Positions 51,591 through 60,472 of a DNA stretch of 64,000 nucleotides are shown here, in pieces. How positions within the stretch are numbered: the stretch's first letter is position 1; the number at the start of each line of letters is the position of its first letter. The notes beneath the pieces were generated by a model. It ran no database searches and was not told the origin of the DNA. It saw only the letters and a program-made list of their open reading frames with translations. This DNA is from Sulfuricurvum sp. (lineage in GTDB: Bacteria > Campylobacterota > Campylobacteria > Campylobacterales > Sulfurimonadaceae): NCBI RefSeq assembly GCF_023229695.1, contig NZ_JALNYS010000006.1, positions 1 through 64,000 of the forward strand. Reading direction: 5' to 3'. The translations under genes were made by a program, and so were the position numbers.

Positions 51591-52999
51591 ATATCAACAA
51601 ATATTTTCTCCCCTATCAATTGCGCTGGCTTGATGATAAAAGCCGTATCAAGATTTGGGAGAAATCACGCCGTATCGGTGCGACCTATATTCAATCCTAT
51701 GAGGATGTACGCGACTGCGCCGCCAAAACGATCCCTGCCGTTTGGTTTTCCTCCGCCGATGAAACGGCAGCACGTGAATATATCCTCTATGCCGCACAGT
51801 GGGCAAAGGTTCTCAATATTGCTTTTAAAGATCTCGGTGAGATTGTCATCGATAGTGATAAAGACATCAAAGCTTTTTCTATCCAGTTTGCCAACGGTAC
51901 CCGAATCAATGCACTTTCATCCAATCCGACACAGTTCCGATCCAAAGGTGGCAAAGTCGTATTGGATGAGTATGCATTCCATAAGGATCAGGATGCGATG
52001 TGGAAAGCGGCACGTCCGGCGATCACGTGGGGGTTCCCTCTGCGTATCCTATCGACGTATAACGGCAAGGGCAACAAATACTTCAAATTTGTCGAAGACG
52101 TTAAAAAGAAAATTCTAAAATGGTCACTGCATACGACCAGTATCGAGCTTGCAGTTGAAGAGGGTCTCGCCGATAAGATCATGGGGAGAGTGCTTACCAA
52201 AGAAGAGCGTCAAGCATGGCTGGATGAAGAACACGCAAACGTCGGAGATGAGGACACATGGCAACAAGAGTACATGTGTAACCCCGTCGATGAAACAACT
52301 GCCTTTCTCTCCTATGATCTGATCCATTCGTGTGAGCAGGAGGTATTTGTCACCGATACCGATACCGGCATTCATAAGGGTAAAAAATGGACGATCACCA
52401 CTCTCACAAAGCCGGGCTATTCAATCGATACCTTAGAAGGTGAACTCTATCTCGGATATGACGTTGGTCGCAGAAAAGACTTATCAGTCCTTTGGCTTGA
52501 TCGTAAAGTCGGGAATGTCTTAGAGACCTTACGCGTCATTACAATGGAAAAAACACCCTTTAAAAAACAAGAAGAAATCCTCTATCGGCATTTAGGTCTC
52601 CCCAATATGAGACGGGCTTGTTTAGATGCAACAGGTCTAGGAATGCAGTTAGCTGAAAATGCTCAGGATCAATTCGGAAGCTCACGAGTCGAAGCAATCA
52701 CTTTTACTCCGAGTGTGAAATCAGAACTTATGCATACGCTCCTAGAGCGCATGGAAGATAGCACAGTTACTATTCCCGCCGACAAAGACGTACGAGGTGA
52801 CTTTCACTCCTTTAGAAAAATAACCACCACTGCCGGAAACGTCCGATTCGATGTTGAGAAAAACAATACCGACGGACACGGTGACCGTGGAATAGCCAAA
52901 GCACTATCGATTCATGCTGCCGGAAACGGCTCCGGAGAGATCCACGTCACATCAAGAGCACGGAGACAATCGAGCAACATGATGAGAGGGTATGACTAA
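51587..52999 (+). CDS. terminase large subunit (Mu gp28-like)
   Basis: 470 residues. ATPase: WEKSRRIGATY in place of Walker A, Walker B GGKVVLDEYAFHKD, coupling motif RILSTYNGKG. The nuclease part has YLGYDVGRRKDLSVLWLDR with the first metal-binding Asp and later ACLDATGLGMQLAENA. It cuts and pumps DNA into proheads, by headful filling in Mu-like phages. A 120-bp non-coding space to the portal gene follows, with a 7-bp hairpin at 53053-53071. Confidence 0.9.
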   Translation: MNINKYFLPYQLRWLDDKSRIKIWEKSRRIGATYIQSYEDVRDCAAKTIPAVWFSSADETAAREYILYAAQWAKVLNIAFKDLGEIVIDSDKDIKAFSIQFANGTRINALSSNPTQFRSKGGKVVLDEYAFHKDQDAMWKAARPAITWGFPLRILSTYNGKGNKYFKFVEDVKKKILKWSLHTTSIELAVEEGLADKIMGRVLTKEERQAWLDEEHANVGDEDTWQQEYMCNPVDETTAFLSYDLIHSCEQEVFVTDTDTGIHKGKKWTITTLTKPGYSIDTLEGELYLGYDVGRRKDLSVLWLDRKVGNVLETLRVITMEKTPFKKQEEILYRHLGLPNMRRACLDATGLGMQLAENAQDQFGSSRVEAITFTPSVKSELMHTLLERMEDSTVTIPADKDVRGDFHSFRKITTTAGNVRFDVEKNNTDGHGDRGIAKALSIHAAGNGSGEIHVTSRARRQSSNMMRGYD

Positions 53000-53119
53000 T
53001 GAACGTCATAAATGCCCCTAGAAACGTTTTTTATTTTAAAACGAGTATTGATACGGAAAAAATGTTTCCGTGTGAGTTAAACGGGTGTTAAACACATTAG
53101 ACAACGAATAGGAGATAAC

Positions 53120-54568
53120 ATGGCAGGCAAAAATACTAATGATCTTTTAAATGAGCTGGCAATCCATAAAAACGTGAGCGGATTCACTTCATTTCTAAAA
53201 ATACTACCCGACCCCGATATTGTCCTCAGAAAACAAGGCAAGGACATCAGCGTCTACAAAGAGCTGACAAGTGATAGCCATCTATTCTCCGTTATGGGAT
53301 CACGCCGATCCGGTGTACGCTCTCAAGAGTGGGCTATTGATCGCGGGAGTGCCAAGACACGCCAAAGCAAAATAATCGAGGATCTCTTCAAAACCAAGAT
53401 CAAACCGTTCGACCTTATGGGATCAATCCTTGACGCTCCGTTTTACGGGTATGCAGTTATGGAAGTTGTATGGGAACATCGTGACGGACTGATCCTCCCG
53501 CTCAAAGTCGTCTCTAAACCAAAAGAGTGGTTTGCATTCGATCCCTCCGGAGAGCTGCTACTCAAATCCAAAAAAGCTCTTCAAGGCGAAGCGGTACCAC
53601 CGTATAAGTTTTTGGTAGCACGGAACCAAGCTTCGTATGAAAACCCGTATGGAGAAAAAATCCTATCGCGATGTTTCTGGCCGGTAGTCTTTAAAAAAGG
53701 CGGCATCAAGTTTTGGGTAACATTTGCCGAAAAATACGGGATGCCGTTCCTGATTGGGAAGATTCCTCGCGGTTCGGCTCAAAAAGAGACGGATGCACTA
53801 GCTGACCAACTTGAAGTAATGGTCCAAGATGCGATCGCTGTTATCCCTGATGATTCCAGTGTTGAAATCAAAGAAGCCTCAGGCAAAGCATCGAGTGCGG
53901 ATGTCTATGAGAAGATGGTTACATTCTTTAACTCGGAGATTTCCAAAGCGGTATTGGGTCAAACCCTCACAACCGAAATGGGCAAATCGGGAAGCTACGC
54001 GGCAAGTCAAACCCATCAAGAGGTTAGAAGTGATCTTGTTACCGAAGACAAACATCTCGTCGAAGACACGATCAATACCCTTATCGGGTGGATATGGGAA
54101 TTCAACTTTAGCGGAACCCCTCCGACTTTTACCCTGTATGAAGAAGAAGATGTAGACAAGGTTTTAGCTGAGCGCGATGAAATCCTCACTAAAACGGGAC
54201 TTAAATTTACCAAGAGCTACTACATGAAAGCCTACGGATTTGAAGAAGGGGATATCGATATCTCCGAAACACCCAAACCCGCCGCCACACCGAACGTTCA
54301 GAACTTTTCCGAAACGCCGATGGCACCCAAACCAGCCGACGCGCTGGACGCCCAGAGTCGCGCAGTCAATACCGCTCCCATCGAGCGTGAAATACTCTCA
54401 GAAGTGATGAAGATCATGGAGGAAGCATCTACCTACGAAGAAGCGATCGATGCGATTCTGGGAGCCTACCCGACGTTCGAACTCCCTGCGCTGCAAAACA
54501 CGATTGACCGACTCACAGCCAATAGTATGATCCTCGGAGGAGCAGAGATTGAGTCCGATCAGCTTTGA
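53120..54568 (+). CDS. portal protein (DUF935, Mu gp29-like)
   Basis: 482 residues. GSRRSGVRSQEWAIDRGSAK, APFYGYAVMEVVWEHRDGLI, FWVTFAEKYGMPFLIGKIPR and LGQTLTTEMGKSGSYAASQT are marks of DUF935. It forms the dodecameric portal. AGGAGATAAC precedes the ATG. The last 20 bases overlap the next gene. Confidence 0.92.
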   Translation: MAGKNTNDLLNELAIHKNVSGFTSFLKILPDPDIVLRKQGKDISVYKELTSDSHLFSVMGSRRSGVRSQEWAIDRGSAKTRQSKIIEDLFKTKIKPFDLMGSILDAPFYGYAVMEVVWEHRDGLILPLKVVSKPKEWFAFDPSGELLLKSKKALQGEAVPPYKFLVARNQASYENPYGEKILSRCFWPVVFKKGGIKFWVTFAEKYGMPFLIGKIPRGSAQKETDALADQLEVMVQDAIAVIPDDSSVEIKEASGKASSADVYEKMVTFFNSEISKAVLGQTLTTEMGKSGSYAASQTHQEVRSDLVTEDKHLVEDTINTLIGWIWEFNFSGTPPTFTLYEEEDVDKVLAERDEILTKTGLKFTKSYYMKAYGFEEGDIDISETPKPAATPNVQNFSETPMAPKPADALDAQSRAVNTAPIEREILSEVMKIMEEASTYEEAIDAILGAYPTFELPALQNTIDRLTANSMILGGAEIESDQL

Positions 54569-55712
54569 TTTTAATCTCCCGCCGAAAGATGCAATTGACT
54601 ATCTTGATGGTAAAGGTCTAAAAATTGGATTCAACTATGAAGAGATTATGCATGAAGCACATCATACCTCTTTCACCGTTGCCAAGGTAACACGCCTTGA
54701 TCTTCTCAGCGATATCCACGACAGCATCATAAAAGCGCAGCGCGACGGCATCCCATTTGAAGCATGGAAAAAAGAACTTGCCCCGACGCTGAAAAAATAC
54801 GGATGGTGGGGGGAGACCACCGTCATCGACTCGGTGACGAAAGAAGCGCGGGACATCTACGTCGGAAGCCGCCGACTTCGCACGATCTTCGATACGAACA
54901 TGCGGGTGAGCTACAGCATCGGACGCTACAAGCAGATGATGGGATTACCCGATTCGGTATACTGGCGCTACAGCGCGACACTCGACAGCCGTTCACGTCC
55001 GGGCCATGCGGCTAAAAACGGAATTATCCTTCATCGGGATCATCCGTGGTGGCGCACGAACTATCCTCCGAATGACTGGAACTGCCGGTGCAAGGTAAGA
55101 GCGTACAGCATGGACGATCTGAAGGCCAAAGGATGGAGTGTGTCCGAAGCGGCGCACGAAAATATCGCCTCCCCGGACTGGGCGTATGACGTCGGAGCCG
55201 GAAGCCGAGTCGGGAAGTTGACGAAGTTTGATTTGGATACCAGCATCGATGAACTTCCTACGATATCACCGAACCGATCGTATGAGGCATTGTCGCAAGA
55301 CGAGATCAAACAAAAATTTTATGATGATCTTGATATATCCGCAGGGACGGTCTATATCGATAAAGTCGGTGACCCGACACTGATTGATGATGCATTGTTT
55401 ACAGGATGGACCGGGTACAACAAATTGAACGATAAAAAGAAGGTCAGCCGTGCTCTGTTCGTCGATGAATTCGCATCGCTCATATCCGATCCGGATGAAA
55501 TATGGCTTCAGTACGATGACGTCCGAAAGAAGATCGTCAAAAAAATGCTCCGATTTTACAAAACCCCCAATGGCGGTAAACGGGCATTGATGGCACTATT
55601 CGAATATCAGCCGGACAAGACGCAGGGAGTAACGCTGTATTTTGTGGATGGAAGCGGAACGGTTGAAGGGAAGAGGTCAGAAAAGCTTGTCTACCGAAGG
55701 GAGTCGATGTGA
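54549..55712 (+). CDS. Mu F-like head morphogenesis protein with probable C-terminal PBECR-type nuclease domain
   Basis: 387 residues from TTG at 54549 with GGAGG 8 nt upstream. Residues 1-215 are the Mu F minor head domain (VYWRYSATLDSRSRPGHAAK; HPWWRTNYPPNDWNCRCKVR). Residues about 255-387 form a separate domain (LISDPDEIWLQYDDVRKKIV; QGVTLYFVDGSGTVEGKR; LVYRR) resembling the PBECR family of barnase/EndoU/RelE-like nucleases often fused to Mu F proteins. That link is from memory of the family and not tested. It may act on host RNA after injection. Confidence 0.8.
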   Translation: MSPISFDFNLPPKDAIDYLDGKGLKIGFNYEEIMHEAHHTSFTVAKVTRLDLLSDIHDSIIKAQRDGIPFEAWKKELAPTLKKYGWWGETTVIDSVTKEARDIYVGSRRLRTIFDTNMRVSYSIGRYKQMMGLPDSVYWRYSATLDSRSRPGHAAKNGIILHRDHPWWRTNYPPNDWNCRCKVRAYSMDDLKAKGWSVSEAAHENIASPDWAYDVGAGSRVGKLTKFDLDTSIDELPTISPNRSYEALSQDEIKQKFYDDLDISAGTVYIDKVGDPTLIDDALFTGWTGYNKLNDKKKVSRALFVDEFASLISDPDEIWLQYDDVRKKIVKKMLRFYKTPNGGKRALMALFEYQPDKTQGVTLYFVDGSGTVEGKRSEKLVYRRESM

Positions 55713-55828
55713 GGTTAGAGAGACGTTTTGCAGGGCAGGGCTCACATTGCCGATATTGTCGTCTCCCGCTCTCTTCGGTTTACGTCATTGTACACCATAT
55801 TGAAACCCGCGTCAAGGAGCCATCATGA
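55709..55828 (+). CDS. 39-residue protein with CxxC, coupled to neighbours
   Basis: From GTG at 55709 (AGGGAG 5 nt upstream, overlapping the previous stop) it reads VRLERRFAGQGSHCRYCRLP, then LSSVYVIVHHIETRVKEPS and TGA, which overlaps the ATG of the next gene. A CRYC and an HH pair could bind zinc. Mu has a zinc protein, Com, but I see no other resemblance to it. Confidence 0.6.
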   Translation: MRLERRFAGQGSHCRYCRLPLSSVYVIVHHIETRVKEPS

Positions 55829-56355
55829 GCATCGAAGTAACCGGAATCGAAGAGATCCAGACGAAACTATCCAGACTTGCGGCAGTGACCGAAACCATGC
55901 GTCCGATCATGGCCGAGATCGGCAACAAAATCATCAATGAGATAGACGATACCTTCGATGCTGAAGGAAAGCCAAAATGGGTTCAGCTCAGCCGTACTAC
56001 CCTGCGGCTTGGATATACCAACATGGGCAAAAGCACATCTAAAAAAACGCATCTGAAAAATGGGAAAGTATCGCGGGGGTTTGAGCGGTATATCGCGGAT
56101 CGGAAGATATTGCAGAAGTCGGGAAGATTGAGAAGTTCAATTGTGTCAGATGTAAGTGATAATGAAGTAGTAGTGGGGACGAATCTGAAGTATGCTGCCA
56201 TCCACCAGTTCGGCGGGATGGCAGGAAGAGGGAAAAAGGTTCGCATCCCGGCTCGTCCGTTCATGCCTATTGACGCAAACGGAAATTTGGAACCGGGTTT
56301 GAGAGCAGCTATTTTGAGTTACGTGGATGGGAAGCTGGAAGAAGCAGTTAAGTAG
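55825..56355 (+). CDS. Mu gpG-like virion morphogenesis protein
   Basis: 176 residues. The N-terminal helices (IEEIQTKLSRLAAVTETMRP; MAEIGNKIINEIDDTFDAEG) and YAAIHQFGGMAGRGKKVRIP with ARPFMPID are the fingerprint of the phage virion morphogenesis family (Mu G), which acts in tail completion. It ends the rightward block and faces the early operon; the two stops are 20 bp apart. Confidence 0.87.
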   Translation: MSIEVTGIEEIQTKLSRLAAVTETMRPIMAEIGNKIINEIDDTFDAEGKPKWVQLSRTTLRLGYTNMGKSTSKKTHLKNGKVSRGFERYIADRKILQKSGRLRSSIVSDVSDNEVVVGTNLKYAAIHQFGGMAGRGKKVRIPARPFMPIDANGNLEPGLRAAILSYVDGKLEEAVK

Positions 56356-56375
56356 CGTTTAATTTTTGCAGAGAG

Positions 56376-56681
56376 TTAAACATCAAACAGTGAGGGGCGC
56401 TCTACTTTGATCATCGGTCTGCCCAGCGCGTCCTGGACAAACTTGTCACTGACCTCCAGAAACCGCGCTAGTTCTTTGGCATTCCTCCCGTTGTAATTTC
56501 GCTGGATGTAGACCCGCTTGGCGTCGTTGATCGGTTTGGTGCTGACGTAGATTGTCATGGAAGGCACCCCTTCCCAGAGTTTCGTCAGGGTATCCGCCCC
56601 GCATGCGTTGTAGACGATCGCCATGTCGCCGTCCAGAAACGGAACGACATCGATCCCCTCCATCCACGATAGATCCTTCAT
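56376..56681 (-). CDS. Mor/C-family transcription activator
   Basis: 101 residues. The N-terminal dimer domain (DGDMAIVYNACGADTLTKLW) and the C-terminal helix-turn-helix with RVYIQRNYNGRNAKELARFL fit the Mor family, which activates middle or late promoters in Mu. The ATG overlaps the stop of the GemA-like gene by ATGA. It is the last gene of the early operon, as in Mu. Confidence 0.85.
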   Translation of the reverse strand: MKDLSWMEGIDVVPFLDGDMAIVYNACGADTLTKLWEGVPSMTIYVSTKPINDAKRVYIQRNYNGRNAKELARFLEVSDKFVQDALGRPMIKVERPSLFDV

Positions 56682-57121
56682 GCCGCACCTCCACCGCTTC
56701 CGAACATTTTTTCGATTGCCAGAATGATTCCGGTGGCTTGCTCTCTGGTCAGGTTCTTGAGATGCAAGTGATAATCCCCGGTTTGACGCTTGACGAAGTT
56801 TTTAAGGGCATCGTCGGTTTTGTCTCTCGCATAGAGCCCCCACATCGTCTCGATCTTCGATATCTGGGCCGGTGTCGCCATCCCCGGAGCGACTGGTCTC
56901 CCTTTCGGATTCTGTATGGTGGTTTTCGTCTTTCCGTTCAGGTAGTCGATCAGGTTCTCCAGCTCACCGATCGAGAGCTGCTTCGAACTCTTGACCCCGT
57001 AGGCGTTGACCAGGAACGATTCGTACAGGTCCCGGTCATTTTTGTAGATCGTCCGGTACATCGGGGTCATGTGGACTTTTTTGTAGAGCCGCTCGTGATA
57101 CTCTTTTTGTTTAGGGGTCAT
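56678..57121 (-). CDS. GemA-like regulatory protein (DUF1018)
   Basis: 147 residues. MATPAQISKIETMWGLYARD in the middle and DDALKNFVKRQTGDYHLHLK with LTREQATGIILAIEKMF at the end match DUF1018, the Mu GemA family that modulates host gene expression. It precedes the Mor gene as in Mu. AGGAGACCCG lies before the ATG. Confidence 0.85.
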   Translation of the reverse strand: MTPKQKEYHERLYKKVHMTPMYRTIYKNDRDLYESFLVNAYGVKSSKQLSIGELENLIDYLNGKTKTTIQNPKGRPVAPGMATPAQISKIETMWGLYARDKTDDALKNFVKRQTGDYHLHLKNLTREQATGIILAIEKMFGSGGGAA

Positions 57122-57214
57122 CGGGTCTCCTTTTTTAGATAATTACAGACGTTACAGACGTACAGTTATTTTTTTGCTACAAGTATCAAATATCGTAAAA
57201 TAGGTGCTTTCAGG

Positions 57215-58159
57215 CTACGTTTGTACATCTGTAACCCCTGTAGAAATTTTTTTATAGAGTCTCAGTTTGCCTTTTTTGGCAGAAGACCAGCATCGGCCCT
57301 CATGTTTTTCAAGCCATCCGATACGTGTTTTATCTGCCCCATGAGAGCCTACTGATTTGAGCAATACCCCCTGTGCCAACTCTTCATTATTAATCAGCTC
57401 TAATATCTTCTTCACAAACTCACGCTCTTCGTCACCCATAGATGCCACGATGGGATCAAGCGGAGTCATCTTCATCGTTTTAATATCGATCGTGTACCCA
57501 GCCTCTTCAGTTCCGTTGCGCTTTTTTTCCGGCGTCATAATGAAATGCTTTTCGTTCAAGTCCGAATGAACTGCGCGCAGATGCCACACCTCGTCCGCCG
57601 AATCGATCAGCGATCCGCCGCCTTTCATCGTGAGGCCGTTTTTGGTCGAATGGTTGAGGACGATCACCGTTCCACCCGATTTGCGGATACGCTTGCACAT
57701 GGCGTTGAAGTTCCGTATTTTGTTCTCGTCGTACATCCCGCCGTTTAAAAAGAACTGGAGACTGTCATACACGACGGCGACGTTGCGGTAGAAGCTCCCT
57801 TCGGCGTTTGCTTTTAGATCGTGCATAATCTTCTTCATGTCGGATTCTGCATCGTCGAGCATATCGGCGTTGACGTAGTGCATTCTCCCCGCATACCGGT
57901 TCAGGAAACGATCCCACCCGCGATCTTTGAGGAGGTGGATGCCGTTATCGTTGTCGAGATAGATCACCTCCAGACCACAATCCATCAACGCACCAGAGAG
58001 CGCGAACGACATCCATGTCTTTCCTGTACCAGCCGGGGCATAGAGGATATTGATCGTGCTTTGCGCGATAGTACGGTCGAGATAAAACACACGTTCACCG
58101 ACCTCTTCGATATCATTCTCATCGATGACGTACCGTGTTAAAAAATCGAATCTGCTCAT
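57215..58159 (-). CDS. RecA-fold phage ATPase (RepA/AAA_25-like)
   Basis: 314 residues. Walker A is ILYAPAGTGKTWMSFALS, and Walker B VAVVYDSLQFF, followed by VIVLNHSTKNGLTMKGGG, as in hexameric RepA-type helicases and AAA_25 proteins. The C-terminal 70 residues look like a winged helix. It is not part of the classical Mu early set, so it may modify replication or recombination. The 93-bp gap to the next gene contains direct repeats of TTACAGACG. Confidence 0.75.
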   Translation of the reverse strand: MSRFDFLTRYVIDENDIEEVGERVFYLDRTIAQSTINILYAPAGTGKTWMSFALSGALMDCGLEVIYLDNDNGIHLLKDRGWDRFLNRYAGRMHYVNADMLDDAESDMKKIMHDLKANAEGSFYRNVAVVYDSLQFFLNGGMYDENKIRNFNAMCKRIRKSGGTVIVLNHSTKNGLTMKGGGSLIDSADEVWHLRAVHSDLNEKHFIMTPEKKRNGTEEAGYTIDIKTMKMTPLDPIVASMGDEEREFVKKILELINNEELAQGVLLKSVGSHGADKTRIGWLEKHEGRCWSSAKKGKLRLYKKISTGVTDVQT

Positions 58160-58219
58160 TGCTTCCCTTTTTTAGTTGATTCAATCGCCCCCATCACCAT
58201 GGAGGCTGTTAAATCCACA

Positions 58220-58372
58220 TCATAATCTTTTCATCTTCGCCTCGATCTCAGCTCTCGCTTCACGCAGTGCCTTGATGTTGGCCTCACAGATCATCCGCTC
58301 CATGTGCAGCGCATCTTTGAACTGGTTCCGCTTCTGCTCTACGATTGAGAATACACGTTCAAAGGTTCTCAT
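58220..58372 (-). CDS. 50-residue helical phage protein
   Basis: MRTFERVFSIVEQKRNQFKD, then ALHMERMICEANIKALREAR and AEIEAKMKRL: one long charged helix. The start overlaps the end of the preceding gene by 14 bp. Function not known. Confidence 0.6.
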   Translation of the reverse strand: MRTFERVFSIVEQKRNQFKDALHMERMICEANIKALREARAEIEAKMKRL

Positions 58373-58907
58373 GCTGATGTCCCAGCAGCTCATCGAGCGA
58401 TGGGCTGACCTTGGCCATCCCTTCCGATTTTCCTCTGAAAAATGCCTCGTTGACGAGTGTTATGACATCTTCATACGATACGTACCGCTTGATCCCTCCG
58501 TTTCGTCCGTCCACGATTTGGATCTGGTCCTTCGATAAGTCGTATGGGAGGCTGTAGGTAATATCTGTTTTTGCAGTCTCCTCGCATGCCATACAGATCG
58601 ATCGCAGACCACCGCGACCAAGACGCTTTCCATAGGCCTCCGTAGGTTTATCCATTCCGCACGCTTCGCATACTTTTGACTGCTTCAGAAACAGCGGCTT
58701 AATCGCATCGTCGAAGAGGTCCGTATCTGGATTGACCGTCTCCGGATTGACCGTCAACCCATTCGGAAGGACGAGATGAAACAGATCGGGAATATCAAAC
58801 CCATTATTTTCCAGCTCTTTGTGTGTCGGGATGCGTAGCATTTTGGGGTTTCGTTTCGCTTTTTGCACAAACCTCTCGTAATGCTCACCCCCAATGATCT
58901 TACCCAT
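58359..58907 (-). CDS. zinc-ribbon early phage protein
   Basis: 182 residues. Two CxxC pairs (VCEACGMDKP at about 80 and SICMACEETA at about 104) suggest a zinc ribbon. The N-terminal half is basic. It overlaps both neighbours slightly, so translation is coupled. Not recognised beyond the metal site. Confidence 0.6.
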   Translation of the reverse strand: MGKIIGGEHYERFVQKAKRNPKMLRIPTHKELENNGFDIPDLFHLVLPNGLTVNPETVNPDTDLFDDAIKPLFLKQSKVCEACGMDKPTEAYGKRLGRGGLRSICMACEETAKTDITYSLPYDLSKDQIQIVDGRNGGIKRYVSYEDVITLVNEAFFRGKSEGMAKVSPSLDELLGHQHENL

Positions 58908-59145
58908 GCGCCGCCTCCCCGATGCTATCCACCCTGTCGATATCTATCAGGCAGATTTCGTTCTCCCACATATCATAAACCCGGAAGCTGCGCATCTCGC
59001 TTCGGACATCGATCTCCATGTCCAGCAGCACCTCTTGATCCTCATACTCGGCCAGCGCCTCGTCGGAATACCGGACGTTTTCGAACATGACCCCGCCGAA
59101 CTTCACCCGCCGTATGATCGGCGCGAATGATGGGTTATTGCTCAT
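58900..59145 (-). CDS. small acidic early phage protein
   Basis: 81 residues with a high share of Asp and Glu (EYEDQEVLLDMEIDVRSEMR). The ATG overlaps the stop of the Gam-like gene by 4 bp. No motif identified. Acidic proteins in this place could mimic DNA, but no evidence supports that here. Confidence 0.55.
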   Translation of the reverse strand: MSNNPSFAPIIRRVKFGGVMFENVRYSDEALAEYEDQEVLLDMEIDVRSEMRSFRVYDMWENEICLIDIDRVDSIGEAAHG

Positions 59146-59651
59146 GCCGCGCTCCCTTCGAGATCGTTCTCTTTGGTCTCGATCCAGAACTTGTCCTCGA
59201 TCACCAGCGTCGCATCGACCAGTGCCAGGCGTTCAGTGCTCCAGCTTCGCATGATCTCTTTATTGACCGTCGGTTTGGTTGATATCGCTTCATCGAACCC
59301 ATGTTTTTGCAGCAGCTCCAGCGTCGTTTTCTTGACCGATACGCTCGTGCTCTGACGATATCCGAACAACCCGAAGTTCAGCTCGATGGTCTTTTTGTCG
59401 CTGAACAGCTCACCCCGGTTGTACTCGCTGTACACCGCCAGCGATTTTTCCATCGCTTCGATCTGCTCCAGCATCGGGCGTGTATCCTCTACCATCGCCT
59501 CCTTGATCGCATTGACCGCGATATCGGCATCCGCCTGACGCTTGCGCACCTGCGCTTTCAAATCCGCTATCTCATGCAGTATCCCGTCCGCTTCAGAGAG
59601 CGACGTGATTTTTCGGGTATCCACCGTTGGTTTACTTCGTGCTTTTGCCAT
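59142..59651 (-). CDS. gam: Mu Gam-like DNA end-protection protein
   Basis: 169 residues from ATG at 59651 with GGGAGA upstream. The N-terminal coiled coil (ADGILHEIADLKAQVRKRQA) and NFGLFGYRQSTSVSVKKTT with SWSTERLALVDATLVIEDKF mark the Gam family, a Ku-like protein that shields linear phage DNA from host nucleases. A longer start at 59726 (MGLRIKKKVRVAVATRYGF) is possible. It lies in the early operon as in Mu. Confidence 0.87.
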   Translation of the reverse strand: MAKARSKPTVDTRKITSLSEADGILHEIADLKAQVRKRQADADIAVNAIKEAMVEDTRPMLEQIEAMEKSLAVYSEYNRGELFSDKKTIELNFGLFGYRQSTSVSVKKTTLELLQKHGFDEAISTKPTVNKEIMRSWSTERLALVDATLVIEDKFWIETKENDLEGSAA

Positions 59652-59799
59652 AACTTTCTCCCAATATACAAAGCCGTACCGCGTAGCTACCGCGACACGC
59701 ACTTTTTTCTTTATTCTAAGTCCCATCGGAACCACCTCATATCTATTGGAGTCCTCCATCAGAGCTACCGTCGTAGCTCTTGAGAAACACTCTAAAAAT

Positions 59800-60018
59800 T
59801 CAAAAACTATCGAAATCAGTTTGTAACGTTTTAACCTCCTCTATCAAGAAATTAACGAGACGTTTTTTTGTATTATCAGTTAGTCGTATTTCCTGATTTT
59901 CACTATGTCCATACATTATTCTCAGTAATCCACCTTCAACACAAGATTGAAGTACCATACGAATATCTGTTAAGCTATTGATGGTTTCATTCGCTTTTTG
60001 TAGAGTTTCAAGCTTCAT
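59800..60018 (-). CDS. small early phage protein
   Basis: 72 residues from ATG at 60018, with GGAG 7 nt upstream inside the previous gene. Helical N-terminus (MKLETLQKANETINSLTDIR). No motif identified. The 148-bp gap before the Gam start has only an alternative N-terminal extension of that gene. Confidence 0.5.
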   Translation of the reverse strand: MKLETLQKANETINSLTDIRMVLQSCVEGGLLRIMYGHSENQEIRLTDNTKKRLVNFLIEEVKTLQTDFDSF

Positions 60019-60259
60019 CACTTTGCTCCGGTTTAATATCTTTCATTTGATATGGATTGATCACGCCACCAATCTCTACATCCACATAAACCTCATGGTT
60101 AAAAATACGGGTCCGTATAACATGCCCCTCAAACAGTCCCACAAGTACCCGTTGTTTCTCTTTCAGCCGAGACAGCTTGAGCGCATCGGCGATCTTCTCT
60201 TTGGGTACCAAATAGTCAAAAAACACATTTAGCTTTTCAATCAACTCTTTTTCGTCCAT
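60008..60259 (-). CDS. small early phage protein
   Basis: 83 residues beginning MDEKELIEKLNVFFDYLVPK and ending in a beta-rich domain (IRTRIFNHEVYVDVEIGGVI). AAGGAG precedes the ATG. The start overlaps the previous ORF by 19 bp. No function suggested. Confidence 0.55.
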   Translation of the reverse strand: MDEKELIEKLNVFFDYLVPKEKIADALKLSRLKEKQRVLVGLFEGHVIRTRIFNHEVYVDVEIGGVINPYQMKDIKPEQSDEA

Positions 60260-60354
60260 TTATCTTCTCCTTTATTTTTATTAAACATAACAATCAAAAC
60301 ATCAATAATCGCCCATATTCCAAGCCCGAAAGCTGTCCCAAGAATAAATTCCAT
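60241..60354 (-). CDS. 37-residue single-span membrane protein
   Basis: MEFILGTAFGLGIWAIIDVL, then IVMFNKNKGEDKWTKKS. One span with a basic cytoplasmic tail. It lies 10 bp after the previous small membrane gene, with GGTTGGT upstream of the ATG. Confidence 0.5.
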   Translation of the reverse strand: MEFILGTAFGLGIWAIIDVLIVMFNKNKGEDKWTKKS

Positions 60355-60364
60355 ACCAACCGCC

Positions 60365-60472
60365 TTACGTACATAAATCAGCCGCTATTGCGGCTACGAT
60401 AACGACTACAGCTATTGCCAACCATAGAGCAGCATGCACTTTTTTCTTTTCCCAAATGTAGACTGGTTTCAC
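60365..60472 (-). CDS. 35-residue single-span membrane protein
   Basis: From GTG at 60472 it reads VKPVYIWEKKKVHAALWLAI, then AVVVIVAAIAADLCT. The start overlaps the stop of the HTH gene by GTGA, which argues for coupled translation. One span at about 12-31. Together with the following gene it resembles the small membrane pairs of early phage regions. Confidence 0.5.
   Translation of the reverse strand: MKPVYIWEKKKVHAALWLAIAVVVIVAAIAADLCT

Noticed and set aside
55709..55828. Annotation as Mu Com
   Set aside because: Only one CxxC and no mom-like gene is adjacent; resemblance is limited to size and possible zinc binding.
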